From contig NW_020312902.1 in NCBI RefSeq assembly GCF_003265705.1, positions 16,432,970 through 16,496,969 on the forward strand: a stretch of DNA of 64,000 nucleotides, written 5' to 3'. The notes beneath the pieces are model-generated. The model had not been told where the DNA came from, ran no database searches, and was given only the letters and a program-made list of their open reading frames with translations. How positions within the stretch are numbered: position 1 is the stretch's first letter; each line of letters opens with the position of its first letter. Shown one piece after another: positions 23,908 through 37,109 of this stretch. The DNA comes from Callorhinus ursinus (taxonomy: Eukaryota > Chordata > Mammalia > Carnivora > Otariidae). The translations under genes were made by a program, and so were the position numbers.

Positions 23908-25389
23908 TCTTTTCCATGTTCTTGTGTTCAGACTTGTCTCTGGCCCTGCTCAGCTTACACTGCTGTCTCCACCTCTGCTTCTTCCTACAGCAAATCCATA
24001 ATCCAGCTTCTAGAACAATGGTCATGTGCTCATGGTATAATATTTGATCCTCACAGCAGGTTGGACAGCGGCCCCATCTAAAGTTGGTGCCCTTCAGTGT
24101 GTGCCCTGGCCCTGGGGACTGGAGCCTTGTCGGTGTGCAGGCTGAAGAACCCGTGTCTTGAAGGCAGGAGCTTGCCCACCTGGAGAAGGCATTAAAGCCA
24201 AGGCTCTCATCCTCTGCTTTCTCTGACCCTCTCCACACTGTGGGTAGACTTGATGAAGTCTAACGTGGGGTTACTGGGTTTTTTTTCCTCTGATTTCCCA
24301 TGCTTCATCTGCCACATCTAGAGAGCACATGTGGCTTTCTGCTTCCAGGCTGCAGACACTTGATGTCTGGTTGCTTCTGGATGCTCTGGTGATGTTGGAG
24401 GTGGGGACAGGCAGGGATGACTACTACTTGCATGACGCTGGCAGAGCAACCTGTTGGTCCGGTGAGAAGCTTGAGACTGGCTTTTTTCTAGGAGCTGAGC
24501 TAGACAGGAAGATACGAAGACAGGCCAGAGGCAAGAGCTTTTCAAGTGCAAGTGTGCCCCAGTGTAGAGCGGCTGTGGGGTTGCTTCCATCCCGTTCTGT
24601 GCGGCTCTGCTGCATGTGTGACAAACGCTGGCTGAACAGATAGGGAAGGGAAAGCTGAGCGGTGTGGGGTCAAGTGAAATGTATGTACCCTTTCTGCCTG
24701 TGGCCACCAGGAGTCTTCCTTCTTCCTTCTTCACTGGGGAATTTGGAGAGAGAGATTAGCTCGAGACTTGCCCTGGGTGAGTCCTGTGGTGCCTGGGCCA
24801 AACTCTGGAGTCTCAGGAGCACACTCCCCCTATAGGATGCTTCCAGATTCAGTCGGCCACTGCTTATTAGCACATGCTTCTCACTCTGAACTTGCTGCAC
24901 CATGGCCTTCAGGGACTGCAGAGAGAGTTCGGCTCGGAGCATGTGACCCTCCTGCGGCTGTCTCCTGAGGCCTCTCCTGTAGGGTGTTTCTCTTTCTCCT
25001 GTTACTTTCTCCCTGTCGTGGCCGTAGCTTTCGCTGTCATGGCCAAGCCTGGGCCTCTTTTCTCTGAATAAGTCAGTGAGTGGACTGGGGCCCTACAGTG
25101 AAGGACCCAAGAGAAGGGTCAGCTGGATGTGGGGTGCGATCTGTAACATTTGGCCAAGAGAGAGGGACGCGTGGCTTAATGTGTTCACGACACCCTACTC
25201 TTGCGGCCATCTTGACTCTTACTAGTATCCAGGATGAGCTGTGGTTGAGAAGCAAAACAAAAAATTAGCAGGAAAACAAATACAGATTATTCAAAGGGTT
25301 CTTCCACTTGTTAGAGGTCTGTGGCCAGGAAAATCCTTTGCAGGCCGGTAAGGGTGGATCCAGGAATAAGAGGGAAAGTTAGAGTTTTA

Positions 25390-25860
25390 AAATTTCATTA
25401 GTTTGGCAGTGAGTACCCAAATAAAAACATGAAAACCTTTTGACACATAAATTCCACATCTAGGAATTTATCCTAAGACAACAACCAGACAAGTGTGCAA
25501 GATGCATGCATAAAGACTTACATTAAGAACACATAAATATCCAGTAATAGGGGTCTGGCCAAATATTTTATGGTATGTTCACCTGGTAGAAGCCCAGCTG
25601 GCCACTGAAAGGATGATGAGACCTGTATTTATTGACTCCTAAAAGATGTCCTAGTCTATTATTAAATGAAAAAAAAAAAAAAGGTCACAAAATAGTATAA
25701 TAGTTATTTGACTATCTCTTCAGAGTTATTTATTAGGGGATTTCTGTTGACCTTTCCCGTTTTTTTTGTTTGGTTTTTTTTTGTATTTAAATGTTTTTGT
25801 AATGAGCACAAACATAAAGGGCATTTAAATATCCATTTCAGCACTGGGCAACTATAGAAA
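25390..25860 (+). mobile_element. Old L1 fragment
   Basis: Sense L1 pattern: CATCTAGGAATTTATCCTAA, AATATCCAGTAATAGGGG, AAATATTTTATGGTATGTTC and ATTAAATGAAAAAAAAAA, the known order of the ORF2 end and 3' region. Lies in the SINE-free stretch. Confidence 0.6.
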
Positions 25861-25924
25861 GAATCCGTCCTTTTTTCTTTACATAGTTATTTAAATTAAG
25901 GTTGCACAGACCTACATTTAGCTT

Positions 25925-26110
25925 TTTTTTTTTAAATAGTTGTATGAAAGTATAATTTACATACCATAAAATTTGCCCATTTTAAGAGACAGTTTAAGTA
26001 TATGATTCCATGATTTTCGGTCAATTTAGAGAGTTGTACAACCATCACCACAATTCAGTTTAGAATATTTCTGTCACCCTGAAAAAGTCCTTCTTTACTT
26101 TTACAGCATT
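25925..26110 (-). mobile_element. Old L1 3'-end fragment
   Basis: AAGTATAATTTACATACCAT, then TTGTACAACCATCACCACAA resembles an inverted L1 3' untranslated region. Ends are approximate. Confidence 0.5.
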
Positions 26111-28034
26111 AAACTTGGTTTCATGCTTGGGACCTCTTGTGGGGAAAGAAATTAGCTAAAATATTGGAATTTTTTAAAAAGGTAATGTAAACTCAGAACT
26201 GTTTTTCCGTGTGATGTATGTCTGAGTGCCTGCCTTATGGCTCTTTTGAGAATGCTGCTATGTGCAATGTCACATGGGGAGTATGAAGCCCAAGAGACAG
26301 TTTTTACTTACCCAGGAGCTTGTAGTCCCGTTGGGAAAATAGGGCATGTACTCAGACAACAATTCATCCCAGTCTGTGTAGAGTGTAGATGTATAGAGTG
26401 TGAGTGCCATCAACTCCCGGGGTTCTTGACAAGAAATCGGAGGAAAACAGTAGCCTTTTAGTGAAATTGGGCGGGGGGCACTTTCTGGGTGACATGGAAT
26501 TTGAAGTGGGACTTAAGGGTGGCTCTATTTACATTGTAGGAGGGAACTTGAGGCCCGGGGACCAGAGGAGCAAAGGCCTGGTAAGGGATGGGGAAGCTCA
26601 TTTGTAAATCTGGGGGTTCACAGGAGACCAATTTGGCTGGCTGGGGTGGAGAGCTTATGTAAGGAGTGGTGGGCAGTGAGGCCGGAGGAGACATTTGGGG
26701 CAGGGTTTCGGAGGCTTTGAGGAGCAGTTGGGCTTTAACCTGAGGATGGCAGGGGCCCTTTGGAAGATTTGTGACCAGATTGAATCAGTTACAGGATTAA
26801 TATGGCTGCCCAGTATATAGGGTGCCTTGGAGGGGGAGGGACTGAGGCCATTGGGATATTTTTCCAGAAGTTTGGTTTGTGAGCAATAAGGGCCTGGGCT
26901 CCCAGGGAGAGTGGGAAGACGGCCCCGGATTTAGGAATAACTTGGTGGTCACGGCTGCACGTGACAGGGCAGGAGGGGACCCACATGAGTTCTTCCCTGA
27001 GCCTGAGAACTGAAGGGGGCCTGGTTTTGACCAAGCCAAGTTCTGTCCCCAACCTGTTGGTTTGAGGCAGTAATGGGACAGTCAGGTAGCTGTGACCAGT
27101 GACAGCCAGGGATGATGGCCTGGAGCTCAGTCATGGCATGGAGACAACAGCTGAAGTACCATGAGGGATTCACACCAAGGGAAAGCGCAGAGAAATCAAG
27201 CCAGCCGGGCAAGGGGAAACCAAGAGGCCAAAGGTACCATCGGAAAGGCAGGAAAGCTAGGAGCTGGGGGAGAGAGGCGCATCCAGTGAGAGTCGACGGT
27301 GGACAACTTACATAAATTAATATATCCTCCCCATTCTACGGGACACATAGGCTAGATATGGTAAAAATGTATAACCTTGATATCGATGCACGGAGATTTG
27401 CAAGCGTTTTATTCTCCTTGCTTGATCTAAGCATTTCGTACTTTCCAAACTACAGTAAATTCCAAGTTTTGCTTTCTCTCAAGTTCTTTCCGTGGCTCTT
27501 GTTCTCTTCTCCCTTCTTCCCTATGGTGGTTTCCCTTGAGGGCGGCCTATTCGGGCTTGGTAATTTTTCCCTCAGTTTGGTTTTAGAGGGTCAGCCAGCT
27601 GAGCTAGAGGTGCTAAGTGACAAAGTGAGGGAGTGTCCTTTCTGGTTTTCTCCTGTGTTGTTTGCTCCGTGCATGATGGTGTTTGGGGCAAAGTGAGAGG
27701 CCGACTGAGGGGAAAGTGAAAAGCCAACTGACCACTTCACCGTTTGGAGCAATTTGGCATAAGAGCCACAGGGGCTGCCCAGGTCCTGGGCTTGCTTGGG
27801 CGACTATGCCTGTCTGAAATCTTTCTTTAAAGGGAATTAAATAGAAACTTTCAAATCCTCCTCAGGTTCTTCGGGGTAGTAATTCCATGGGGCTTGTCAT
27901 TTGTGTTTGAAGCTGCTGGTGAGGAGGGCGGAGTGAGGAGAAGCGAGGGGGTGGAGCTGGGAAGCAGAGAAGGAATCAGAGAGAGAAATTTTATTGAGGG
28001 AGAGTTTGCTGGGTTTATGGGAGGGAATCTCTCC

Positions 28035-28300
28035 CCTCCTCCCCATTCGGATTTGAAAGGGCCGGTGAATCTTTGATTAGGTGCAGGTCAAAAGAATTTA
28101 CACATTGTGACCTTAATAACTAGAGGTGATTGGCAGGCGGGCTGTGGGGAGGGGGCCGCGGGTCCCTTTCATCTCACTTAGCACAGAGGAGAGACAATGG
28201 GCCCGCCGATTTTCCTTGTTGTCCCTTGTTTGAAAAGGTCTGGTGTCTCTACTAGGTACCTGTGACATGGGGGTCTTGATTGGGGTCTCATAAAGGCCCC
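28035..28300. promoter_or_regulatory. Candidate enhancer with TCF/LEF- and SOX-like sites
   Basis: Non-repetitive island inside the 15-kb SINE-free stretch. It carries AATCTTTGATTAG at 28068 (CTTTGAT is the TCF/LEF core on the opposite strand), CAGGTCAAAAG and TTGTGACCTT nuclear-receptor-like half sites near 28084 and 28105, and GACAATGGG at 28193 (SOX core). CpGs persist at 28157-28159 and 28204-28208. Wnt/TCF input would suit limb-ridge FGF8 control, but this is inference. Confidence 0.45.
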
Positions 28301-31300
28301 TGTCAGTATGTCCAAAGGCCAAGAGTACAAAAGCAAGCAGTGGGTGGGGGTCTCAGCTGACCACTGAAGAAGGGAGGGGAGGGCCCGGGAGGCAGTGGAG
28401 GGAGAAGCAACCCCCGATGGGAGCCCTTATAGAAGGAGGAGAGGAGGGGGGCAGAGAAGGGCCATTTTTGTCCCTAACTCATCAAGCACATCTGCAGAAT
28501 TGTCCAGGCTGCTGCCTCCCGGTTTCAAAAGAAAAAAATGATCGTTTGATAAACCGTCCCCGATTCACCACTTTCTCACAAGGGTGGGAGACCCAGCCCT
28601 GACCTCTGTATGATTTCACATCAGGACCAGGCTTTCTTTCCCCCACCCCCAAATTGCTAGAGAAACTTTGAAATGTATCCTGTGGCTTTCTCCCTTCTTC
28701 AAGCCCCCCACCCCCGTTTCCCACCCTCTCCACCCCACTGGCCTCTGTTTTCTCCCTGGGCGCTCCGGAGTGTAGGCGAGTAATTAGTCCCCTCTTTCTG
28801 GGGCACAATGAAGCCAGGGTGTTTGGCGGGCCCCTTCCCACCGCTTACAGAGCCGGGGGCCTGGGGGGAAGGACCAGGTGGTATGTGCAGTGTGTTCCAG
28901 GCCTGTACAATCGCTGGGGCACAGGGCCGGGGGCTGAGGGACCAGTGTGCTCCTGCTTCTCGAAGGAATGTGCAGAGGCGCATGCATTCATGGTCCCCAC
29001 ACAATGCTTGCATTTTTTCTAGCGGAGGCATCTTCCCAGTGAAAAGGCTGCCCAGCCCGGAGCCCAGACGGGAGCTTGCCACCACGACGGCGTTCTTTCC
29101 CACCCTGCGCTTAGTGGCTTGGAGCTAACATGGGAGACCAACAGGCCGCGTCTCCCGAGAGCCCGATCTTTGTATCCGATGTGTGCTCCCCCTCTGCCCT
29201 GTCAGTTTTGTGTGTTCACGGAGTGTTGATTTTAATGCGGGCCTGTGTTGGGCTGAGAGGCCAGGCTGGGGGGCCTTGGGTCTTTGTCTTGCAGGGCCTC
29301 TTCTTCTTGGAGGGTCTTCGGCCCTGGAGGCAAGTGGCAGATTTGAGAGGTAGGGTGAGATGCCAACTCTGGCTGGCAGAGGGTTCCCCCCATGCATGCG
29401 TCTGTCACAGACCACCGTGGGGTGCCTAGAAAGCCAGAGCACCTTGGGATGCTCCGGCACACGCTTGCTTGCCCACCCCCCTTGAGGGGGGCAGTTCCTT
29501 CTACTGTGTAGGGCTGCCAGCTTGAAATGAGTTACACCCTCCTTGTGACTGAGTCTGGCAGAAGCACAGATTGTGAGCCTTGGGGAGTCAGGGCAGGGCC
29601 TTGTCTGCAGGGGTTTGGGGAGGTGGGGGCAGGCAGGAGGGGCGCGGGAAGGCCCAAGTCTGCTGTAGACGACTACCCAGCAATTGGCAAGGGTCAGAAG
29701 AGAATAAGACCAGACAGAGAAGAGGCCAGCGTCTGGGAGAACGTTGGCAAATTGCACATGCTCCTCTCCAGCACTTGAGGGAAGAGTCCCTTAGAACGTT
29801 GGGACAGATAAGAGGTGTGTTCCCCAGTAAGGAGAACTACGGCCCCTCACAGGTACAGCCACTGGGGACTGTCCAACGGGAAGTCTTCTGTCTTTACCAT
29901 TCATCTCTCTGCGTCAGGAGTTGGGGGAAAGGGTCTTTACCCATTCTGAGCCCCTGGTCTTGCCGAGAGAGAAGATGTGTATGCGTGCCTCTAGGAGGGG
30001 GAGACTGGGAGCATCAGCCTTGATGTGGCCTGCTCTACTCCTGGGGAGGGGGAAACTCAGGGATCCCTCTGAGTCAGGGAGCCAATGCGTGAGGACCTGC
30101 CCGCCCACCACCATGGGCAGGCCTTGGCCCGGGCATCTGGTGTGGTGCTAGAGGCCTTCGGCTGAGGAGTGCAGTGTTTAGAAAGGGACCGTGTCCTTAC
30201 TTCCATACGGATCAGAAGGCAGAGATGTGGGCTGGCCCCTGAGATGAGGTGGCCCTGGGGAGGCATCCCGCCAAGGTTCCCCAAGCACAGCGTCTCCTCT
30301 GTGCTGCTGTTGGCGCCCTTCAGACTGTCTCGGGGACTGGTGCCAGCGCCACTGCCGGCCTGACGAGGGGGAAGCAGCTGGAACGCCAGGGCCTGCGAGG
30401 GGCCTGAGTCCCAGAGGGGCCCACCAGCAAGGAGCAGCTCCTACTTTGGGCCACTGCAGGGCAGAGAACATTTCCTTCTTTGAGAAATAGGCACTCCCGG
30501 CAATACCTGCCCCCTCCCTTTTTCCTTTTACTGTTCTTTTCCCTTAACTTTTCCAAATGCTCTTTCTCCCCTCCCTTCTCTTCCATTTTGTGGACAGCTC
30601 GTAAGGAGCCTAAAAGAGACACAGCTTATGTGTATGGATGTGATAATGGAGGGAGGGGTGTCAGGGATGGTCAGGTGGGGGCACCAAGGTTGTCAAAAAC
30701 ACCGTCATGTCCTCTCCCTACCTCCTTGGGCTGTCCTGCCAGCGCCTTGCTCAGAGGGCACAACACATCACAACCTTTTAAATGCAAACTTGATGGAGGA
30801 AAGAGGTAGAAATGTGGAAACGAATTAGATCTAGCTATAGGGGGTGTTCAGCAGGAGAAAATGAGCATTTCTTGCTAACTGGAGTGCAGGGCATTTCATT
30901 ATTAAGCTTCATTACAAGGGGGAAGAGTGCAGTCTGCCTCTCTGGGGATCCTCGGGCTGTTTTTCTCCCTTCAGAAGTACAGTTGTGTTTAGGTTGGGGG
31001 AAGAGGCGGGAATTGCTCTTGGTAACTTCACGGAGCACCCAGGGATTTAAAGCCAAGTTTGGAGCAAGGTAGGAGAGAGAGGTGGACAGTGGGAGGGTGC
31101 TTAGAGGCCTCCCTCATTCTGTGACAATAAGGAAGTGAAAAAGCCCTGGTGAACGTGGGGACCTCACCTCTGGAACTAAGACTGAGGAATTTGGAATGTT
31201 AAGAAAAACGTCGATTAGAAACCCTGCCTTCCTGGGAGACCTGATATCTGACTATTTTGACTTTTGAATTCAAAGTCCAAAATGGTGGAATTCAGATGCA

Positions 31301-33844
31301 GTGCAGTGGTCTGACACAGCTGTTCTAGGGTGCACAGGACCTTGTCCTTTGGGGCCAGGGAAGGGCTGGGGTGTGCTGCCTTCAACTGGGCCTGGTGGGA
31401 TGCATGTTAACTTCCGTCTGGGCCGAAGGGCGGCTTGGTCCTGTCCGTGGAAGATGATGTGAATCAGTCAGGTGAGCTTGGCTTTACAGTTCTGACTCCT
31501 TTTCCTGCTGCTGCTGCTGCCCCAGGGCTCTTGTCCAAAGTATAATCCATCCCAAGAGAATTCTGATCTGGAGTGCTTGCTCAAAGAAGTGACTTGTTTA
31601 GGTTTTGCCTAGTCATTTGGATTATCTGGTGTTCAGTGTTCTCAGGGAAGCTGAGAGAAGATACATCTTGTCATGGGAGAGTTTCCTCCCATGGCCGTGG
31701 TACCAGGTGCAGGGGTACAAAATCTCATTTAGAATCCGTGCTTGTTGTGACTTCATCAAAGTCCTGGAGGTTTTGCTTTCTCCCAAACTATCCTTGCTTT
31801 TACCACAAGTCTCTGCTTCACTTAGCCTCCCTGAGGACTTCATCAGTACACAGACTGTCTTCTGGGGCTGGTAGACCTAATTCCTAATGGAGGCCTAAGT
31901 CCCTTCGTTCAGTGGCCTGGGACTTCCCCGGTGATTGGGTGAACCTGGGACTTAGGAGCTCACCTATAGGAGGTGCTGTTTCCTCCCCCACCCCCACTTC
32001 CCTCCATTTCTGCCCCCACCCAAAGAGGAAAAGTATCCCTCTGCACTTCCCACTTCCCAGAGAAGAGGAGACTCAGATCAATGATCTGAGGAGCTGAGTG
32101 ATAGGTAGCCAGCACTGCTTTTTGATTTGCAGGGCGAAGGATCTCAGCCTTTGCATTCCCGGCTCTGTGTGTATCTGTCCCCTGTCTCGGAGCCCATGCA
32201 TCTGAAAGTGTGTGTCAGGGTAGCAAGAAGATTCCTTGGTCTCCAGGGGGCCCCCCCACCCCCACCCCAAACAAGAGCTCTTCTGAGATGATACACGTGG
32301 GTTCCTCTGCCTTTCGCTTTCCTGACTTGTGTTGATGTCCCTGCTTCTCCTGGGACAGCATCACCTCAAGAAGGCATCTCAGCATAAGTGAATGCACACG
32401 TGTGTGGCTTCCTTTGTTTTCTTTTCCCTGGAGCATGGAGGGAGGGTTGGGAACCTGGTCATGGAGTTTTTGGCAGCCCCTGTGTTTCCTGAAGTACTCT
32501 TTTCCTTCTAGCTTATCTTTTGCCCAGGCTTCTCCTTGGGATTCCTCTTCTCTGTGAATTTTCCTCCTATTGGTGGCAGTGGGCAAGGAAATGTTTTCTG
32601 GAAGAAGCTGTGCTCTTCTCCAGCGAGTCCCAGCAGGTGGCTGTGGGCGTGTGGGAGAATGCCGAACCTGAGCTGAGAAGGCAGGAGCCGAAGAGTTGGC
32701 AGAGGGCCGAGGCCTGTGCGGGTTGCAGCTGACCTGAGGCTTCCGAGCAGTTTATCATCAGGGTCGAAACTCTTTGGCTTTTCCACAGAAGGAGCAGAAT
32801 GTTGGGAGGGGGAGGGGAAGTTGGTTTTCTCTGTCAACTGCTAACAGTGTCCAGTATTTGGCACGGGCACCGAGTAGCAATGAAAGCCTGAAGTGAAGGG
32901 GGCCACTTAGCCAGTAAATCAGGAACCCAAACCACTGTCAAGTGTGTTTGCAAATTTGTGACACTTGTTTTCATTCTTCTAAAAGATTTGTATCCCATCC
33001 CACGTGGCTTAGTGGGAAAGACAGGAAACTTCTAACCAAAGGAGCTTTTTGGTATCCTCATGTTTTTCCAAAGAGAAAAATCCATGCTTTTTATAGTCGG
33101 TGATTTCAAAAATGCATGATAAAAACATGCCACCAGAAAATATCTGTTTCAGAGCAAGCATTGGCGGGGGGGGGCATGTGGGGGTTTGGGCTAAACTTGA
33201 GGAAATGGGTGGACTGTGCAGGTAGCTGCTTAGGGAGGGGCTCCCAGGTCCAGTGTCTTCTAAATGACCTTTGTGAAAACCTCTTCTATGCCAGAGAGCC
33301 GTGAGAATAGTCCTTCCACTCATCCTCTAAGGTGGCAGGACCAGGAAAGGTCTGGAGTTCGTGTTCAGAGGCCCAGGGGAAGGGAGCTAACCAGAGGTAG
33401 AATGACCTGTGGGTGAGGACTCTCATCCTAGAGATAATGAAGGAAACAAATAAGTTATGGTCTCCATTGGCATCTCCTCCGCACATTGTAGGGGGCCTTG
33501 CCTGAGGCTGGGGCCAGGAGGACCTGATTCTTGGGAAGACTAGACTCTGGCAGCCCCTGGTGTTAAGCCTCCATTTGAAAGCTGTGCATATTTGTGATGG
33601 GCAGGACCGCATGGGTATGTGTGGACCTGGGGAGCTTGAGGTCCCAGAGTTTTATGCTAGGACTGAAGCCATATTTGTGCCTCATCTCTAACCACCCCTA
33701 CCAAGAGGGAAAAACAAAACAAATGACAAACAACCCCAAAACTCCCCTCCAGGCCTCTTGGGACCAACTCTGGCTCCACTGGGACTTGAAGTCTCAGAAG
33801 GAGGGATGCTAGATATTAGGTGCTGTGGGATCACTGTTGGCTAT

Positions 33845-34250
33845 TTATGATCTGAATCCTGGGTTTGAAATTAATTGGATTGCAGAAACAACTTTTATTA
33901 TTTTTTCAAACCAACTAAATACCCCAAAACCAAAATTTAAAATCCCCAAACCTTTCATCCTTTTCCCTTTACTTGTGGCTTTATTTGCTCGGTAGTGAAA
34001 AGTGCTTTCCCCGGCCTCCTTTGGGTTGCCATGCTGAACAAAGTGAGAAACCCAGGGAAGGAGGAAGCTGGTGCCAAAAGGGCTGGCTGTTGCCCCCCAG
34101 CTCTGTGTCCCCTGGCCTGCCCCAGCCGCCCCACCATCTGGGCCGCAGCCCAAACAAGCAAAGGCGCCTTGACCAACAACAAGCCCCAGCTTTGTTGCGC
34201 CTGTGGGGGAACTGCTTTCTGGAGCCCAGGGATCTCCTCTGAGAACCACC
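33845..34250. promoter_or_regulatory. Candidate regulatory island
   Basis: Repeat-free stretch with ATTAATTGGATT at 33870, an A/C-rich run to 33960, GGCTTTATTTGCTCGG near 33977, GAACAAAG at 34036 and, on the opposite strand, CTTTGTTG at 34191. The ATTAATTG homeodomain core and two SOX/TCF-like AACAAAG sites are the only positive evidence. GC content rises steeply in its second half. Confidence 0.3.
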
Positions 34251-34654
34251 TGTGCCTCCCGGCCTCCTGCCTGGCCTGGGCCTTCTGGCCCCCGGGCCCC
34301 CACATTCCAGCCAGCAGGCTGATGGCAGAGTGAGGGACGGGAGAGGACGAAGGGGGCCGTGGTCAGTGTAAAGGGGGCACAAATTCCATTCTGCCCCTTC
34401 AGGGCCCCTGGTTGGCTCAGGATCTTCTGTGGCCCCGGCCAGGTTAAATTTGTCCTGTCCATCATCAGCACTGACAGTAGCTTTCTGAAGTGGTCTGCAG
34501 AATGGGGACAGTGAACCCAAGGTCTCTCCTCTTGCCTAGTTCTTGGTGCTTCTGGAGGGGAGTGATGTAGGTTCCCTTTGCAGGCTCCTTCTTGCTTGGG
34601 AGTCCCCAGTGTGTCTGTGCTGCGTGGCCAGCGAGGAGGACAGTGTTGGCAGCT

Positions 34655-34860
34655 AAACGCCTAGTGCTGTGCTGAGCGCTTTATGGTTCCTTTAATCCTC
34701 TCAGGTACTGTCCTCACCCCCTGTTTACAAGGGAGGAAACTGAGGCCTAAGAGAGCTTCATGAACATGCCTGAAGTCAAGTCTGCAGTAGAGGCACTCGG
34801 GTTGAGCCCCTACATCTGATTCCAGAGTTCATGCTTTCTAGCTACTGTGCGACACTGCCT
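34655..34860 (-). mobile_element. MIR
   Basis: GAGGAAACTGAGGCCTAAG core, AGTGCTGTGCTGAGCGCTTT start and TGATTCCAGAGTTCATGC end. Confidence 0.78.
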
Positions 34861-35036
34861 TCCCCGCCTTGGGGGCAGGGGGCCTCACCCCCCTTTGGGA
34901 TTAGAACTTGTTGATGGTCTTGAATTTCTTCTGATGTTTTTGTTGTTTTTTTTTTTATGTTAATTGAAGACTTGACTCTCTGGCTGGACCTTTAAGCTGC
35001 CTAAGGGCAGTTGTCTGTGAGTTTTTTTTTCCTGAT

Positions 35037-35062
35037 CCCCCCCCCCCCCCCCCCCCCCCCCC
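35037..35062. repeat. Poly-C tract of 26 bases
   Basis: Uninterrupted C run preceded by a run of nine T. Its complementary G strand could form a G-quadruplex. The exact length is likely to be uncertain in any assembly. Confidence 0.95.
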
Positions 35063-36084
35063 ACCGCACCCATAGCACGGGGCTGGCTTGGGTGCGCTTG
35101 GGTCCTTGTGGAAAGAATGAGGCCCCGTGTCTGCCTCCAGTTCAGAAATGACCCAGGCAAGGCCTTGTTCTGTGACAGGGGTGGTCAGTCCCAGAGCAAG
35201 AGCTCCCATCTGAGGGGAGAGGGCGGCCTGGGTAGGTGGGACCCGGGACTGATGAGGGGCAGTAGAAGATGGGGGGACAGAAGCCAGGCCAGATGTGACT
35301 GGAGTCAGGCCAGCTGTCAGAGCAACAGGCTGCTTGTCCCCTGCTGGTGGTTGGTCTGCGCTGCTCCCAGAGGGAAGAGGCCGTTTCAGGAATAGCGGGG
35401 TGTGAGGGGAGGGTCTGCTTTCATGTCTCTGAACTGTGGGTGTTTGGACTAGCCACCCTTTGCTTTGTAGACTCTTCTGTAGAGAATCACTTTGAACCTC
35501 TCTTGCCAGGGCTTGAGGGCGGGAATGGTAGGTAGTTCCAAGCAGCGAGGCTGGGGAAGAGCAGGGTGTCAGTAGCATGACCTATTGTAATAGTACTCGG
35601 GGCTAGATCTCAATGCTGGGTGAACGGGCACATTTGACCTGACCACCTCCTCTAAGCCACGGGCCGCCCGGCTCCAGCTGCCCCCAGCCACAGTTGTCCC
35701 TGGACACAGTTCACCTGGGCTCTCGGACTCCATCGTGTGTGGCCAGGATGGCTGGTGTGGGCCTGGTCCCGCTTCTTTTGGTGGGTCTGAGGGCAGCCGG
35801 GAGGCAGGGCTGCGGAGAGTGGCGGTGGGCAGTTCAGCTTTGTTCTTTTTCATCAGCCCCGGGTTCTGCTGGGTTGGAGTGTTAGTAGTGGAGTAGCCCT
35901 GGAGAGGATCTGCTTCGGTTAGCGGACAGGGCTCTGAAGGTCTGCGTCAAAGGCAAGAGGGTTGGAGGCCACACGGGTGGGCTCCCCACATCCCCTACTT
36001 CTGCTTACACAGAAGAGCCCCCCCCATTTCCAGTTTTATAAATCTGTCAGAGATGCTAGCTCTCATGAGTATTCTGTCGCCTTT

Positions 36085-36215
36085 TTAACAAGTTAAAAAA
36101 CATGCTCTGTTTCCCATTTTACAGACGAGAAGTGTGAGGCCCCAGGAGGTTATAGCCTTGCCCAAGGTGAGCCAGCTTGTGAGCAGCTGAGCCGGCACTG
36201 GACGCTGGCCTCCTG
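36085..36215 (-). mobile_element. MIR fragment
   Basis: TTCCCATTTTACAGACGAG, then CTTGCCCAAGGTGAGCCAGC; inverted MIR core. Confidence 0.7.
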
Positions 36216-37109
36216 CCTCCCAGCTCCTGGTCCTTCCCGGGCACTGGGTGCCTGGGTCCTGGGTATTCTCGCCTGGCAACGATATCAACTCCTCATTCTC
36301 TCTCTCACCCATGCACAGCTCATGTATCAACCAGGCTCTCTGCTTCTGGTTCTCAGTTTTTCATTCTTTGAAGAACTGCTTCTTTCTCTCCTGGGTCTAG
36401 GATCAGGGCTCTCCTAAGGGTCATGAGAGGTCATGAGAGCCTGGCAGACCTGTTTGCTGCTGGCTCAGTGGTTATTTCTACTGCCGGAGCCCACATTTCT
36501 GGCTTTTGGACACCTCAGCACTGACCCCAGATAAGCCCTGTGCTGCCTGTCATCCTGTGCCTCTCTAGCCTTAAGCTGCCCTGAGGAGAGGGCTGTTTTT
36601 CCTCTGCTTAGCTGGGCAGTAGGGGCTGCTCCGGCAGCAACAGTAGACATAAGTGTTCGAGAGGCCCTGGGTCTTCCTGTCTCGGCCCCCAGGAGAGTCT
36701 CATTCCCTAAAGCTTCCCGACTTGGAGGTGTCCGTGAAGGCCCAAAATGTAATGTGAGCTCCATGGGGACAGCCGGACAGACACAGCACTGTGGCCCTCG
36801 GGTCCCCCTGGTCCTGCCCCAGCTCAGTCCACCACCTTTCCCTATTCTTTGCGTCATAAATGCAGGGCTGTGGTACTAGGTACAAGTCAACAGTCTCGTC
36901 TTGCATGCCTCCACCTCCCAGAAAGCTAGCTGTCTGGGGCCACTGGCCCTGCCTGGAAGACTTGGATTGGGTGGGTGATGATGTAGGTCCCTCGTCCAGG
37001 CCCCACTCCCAGCTGCCCCCACCAGCTCTGGTCTGGCTCACCATGGGGCCCAATTCAGAGGCCTCTTTTGTTTGACTTGCACAGAGCAGCCTGGCTCACC
37101 ATTCCCACA

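Noticed and set aside
29125..29757. Open frame of 210 codons, minus strand
   Set aside because: Low-complexity Pro/Arg/Ser protein without family resemblance; no supporting gene structure.
34955..35578. Open frame of 207 codons with a poly-Gly run, minus strand
   Set aside because: The Gly run is simply the poly-C tract read in reverse. Nothing else in it is recognisable.
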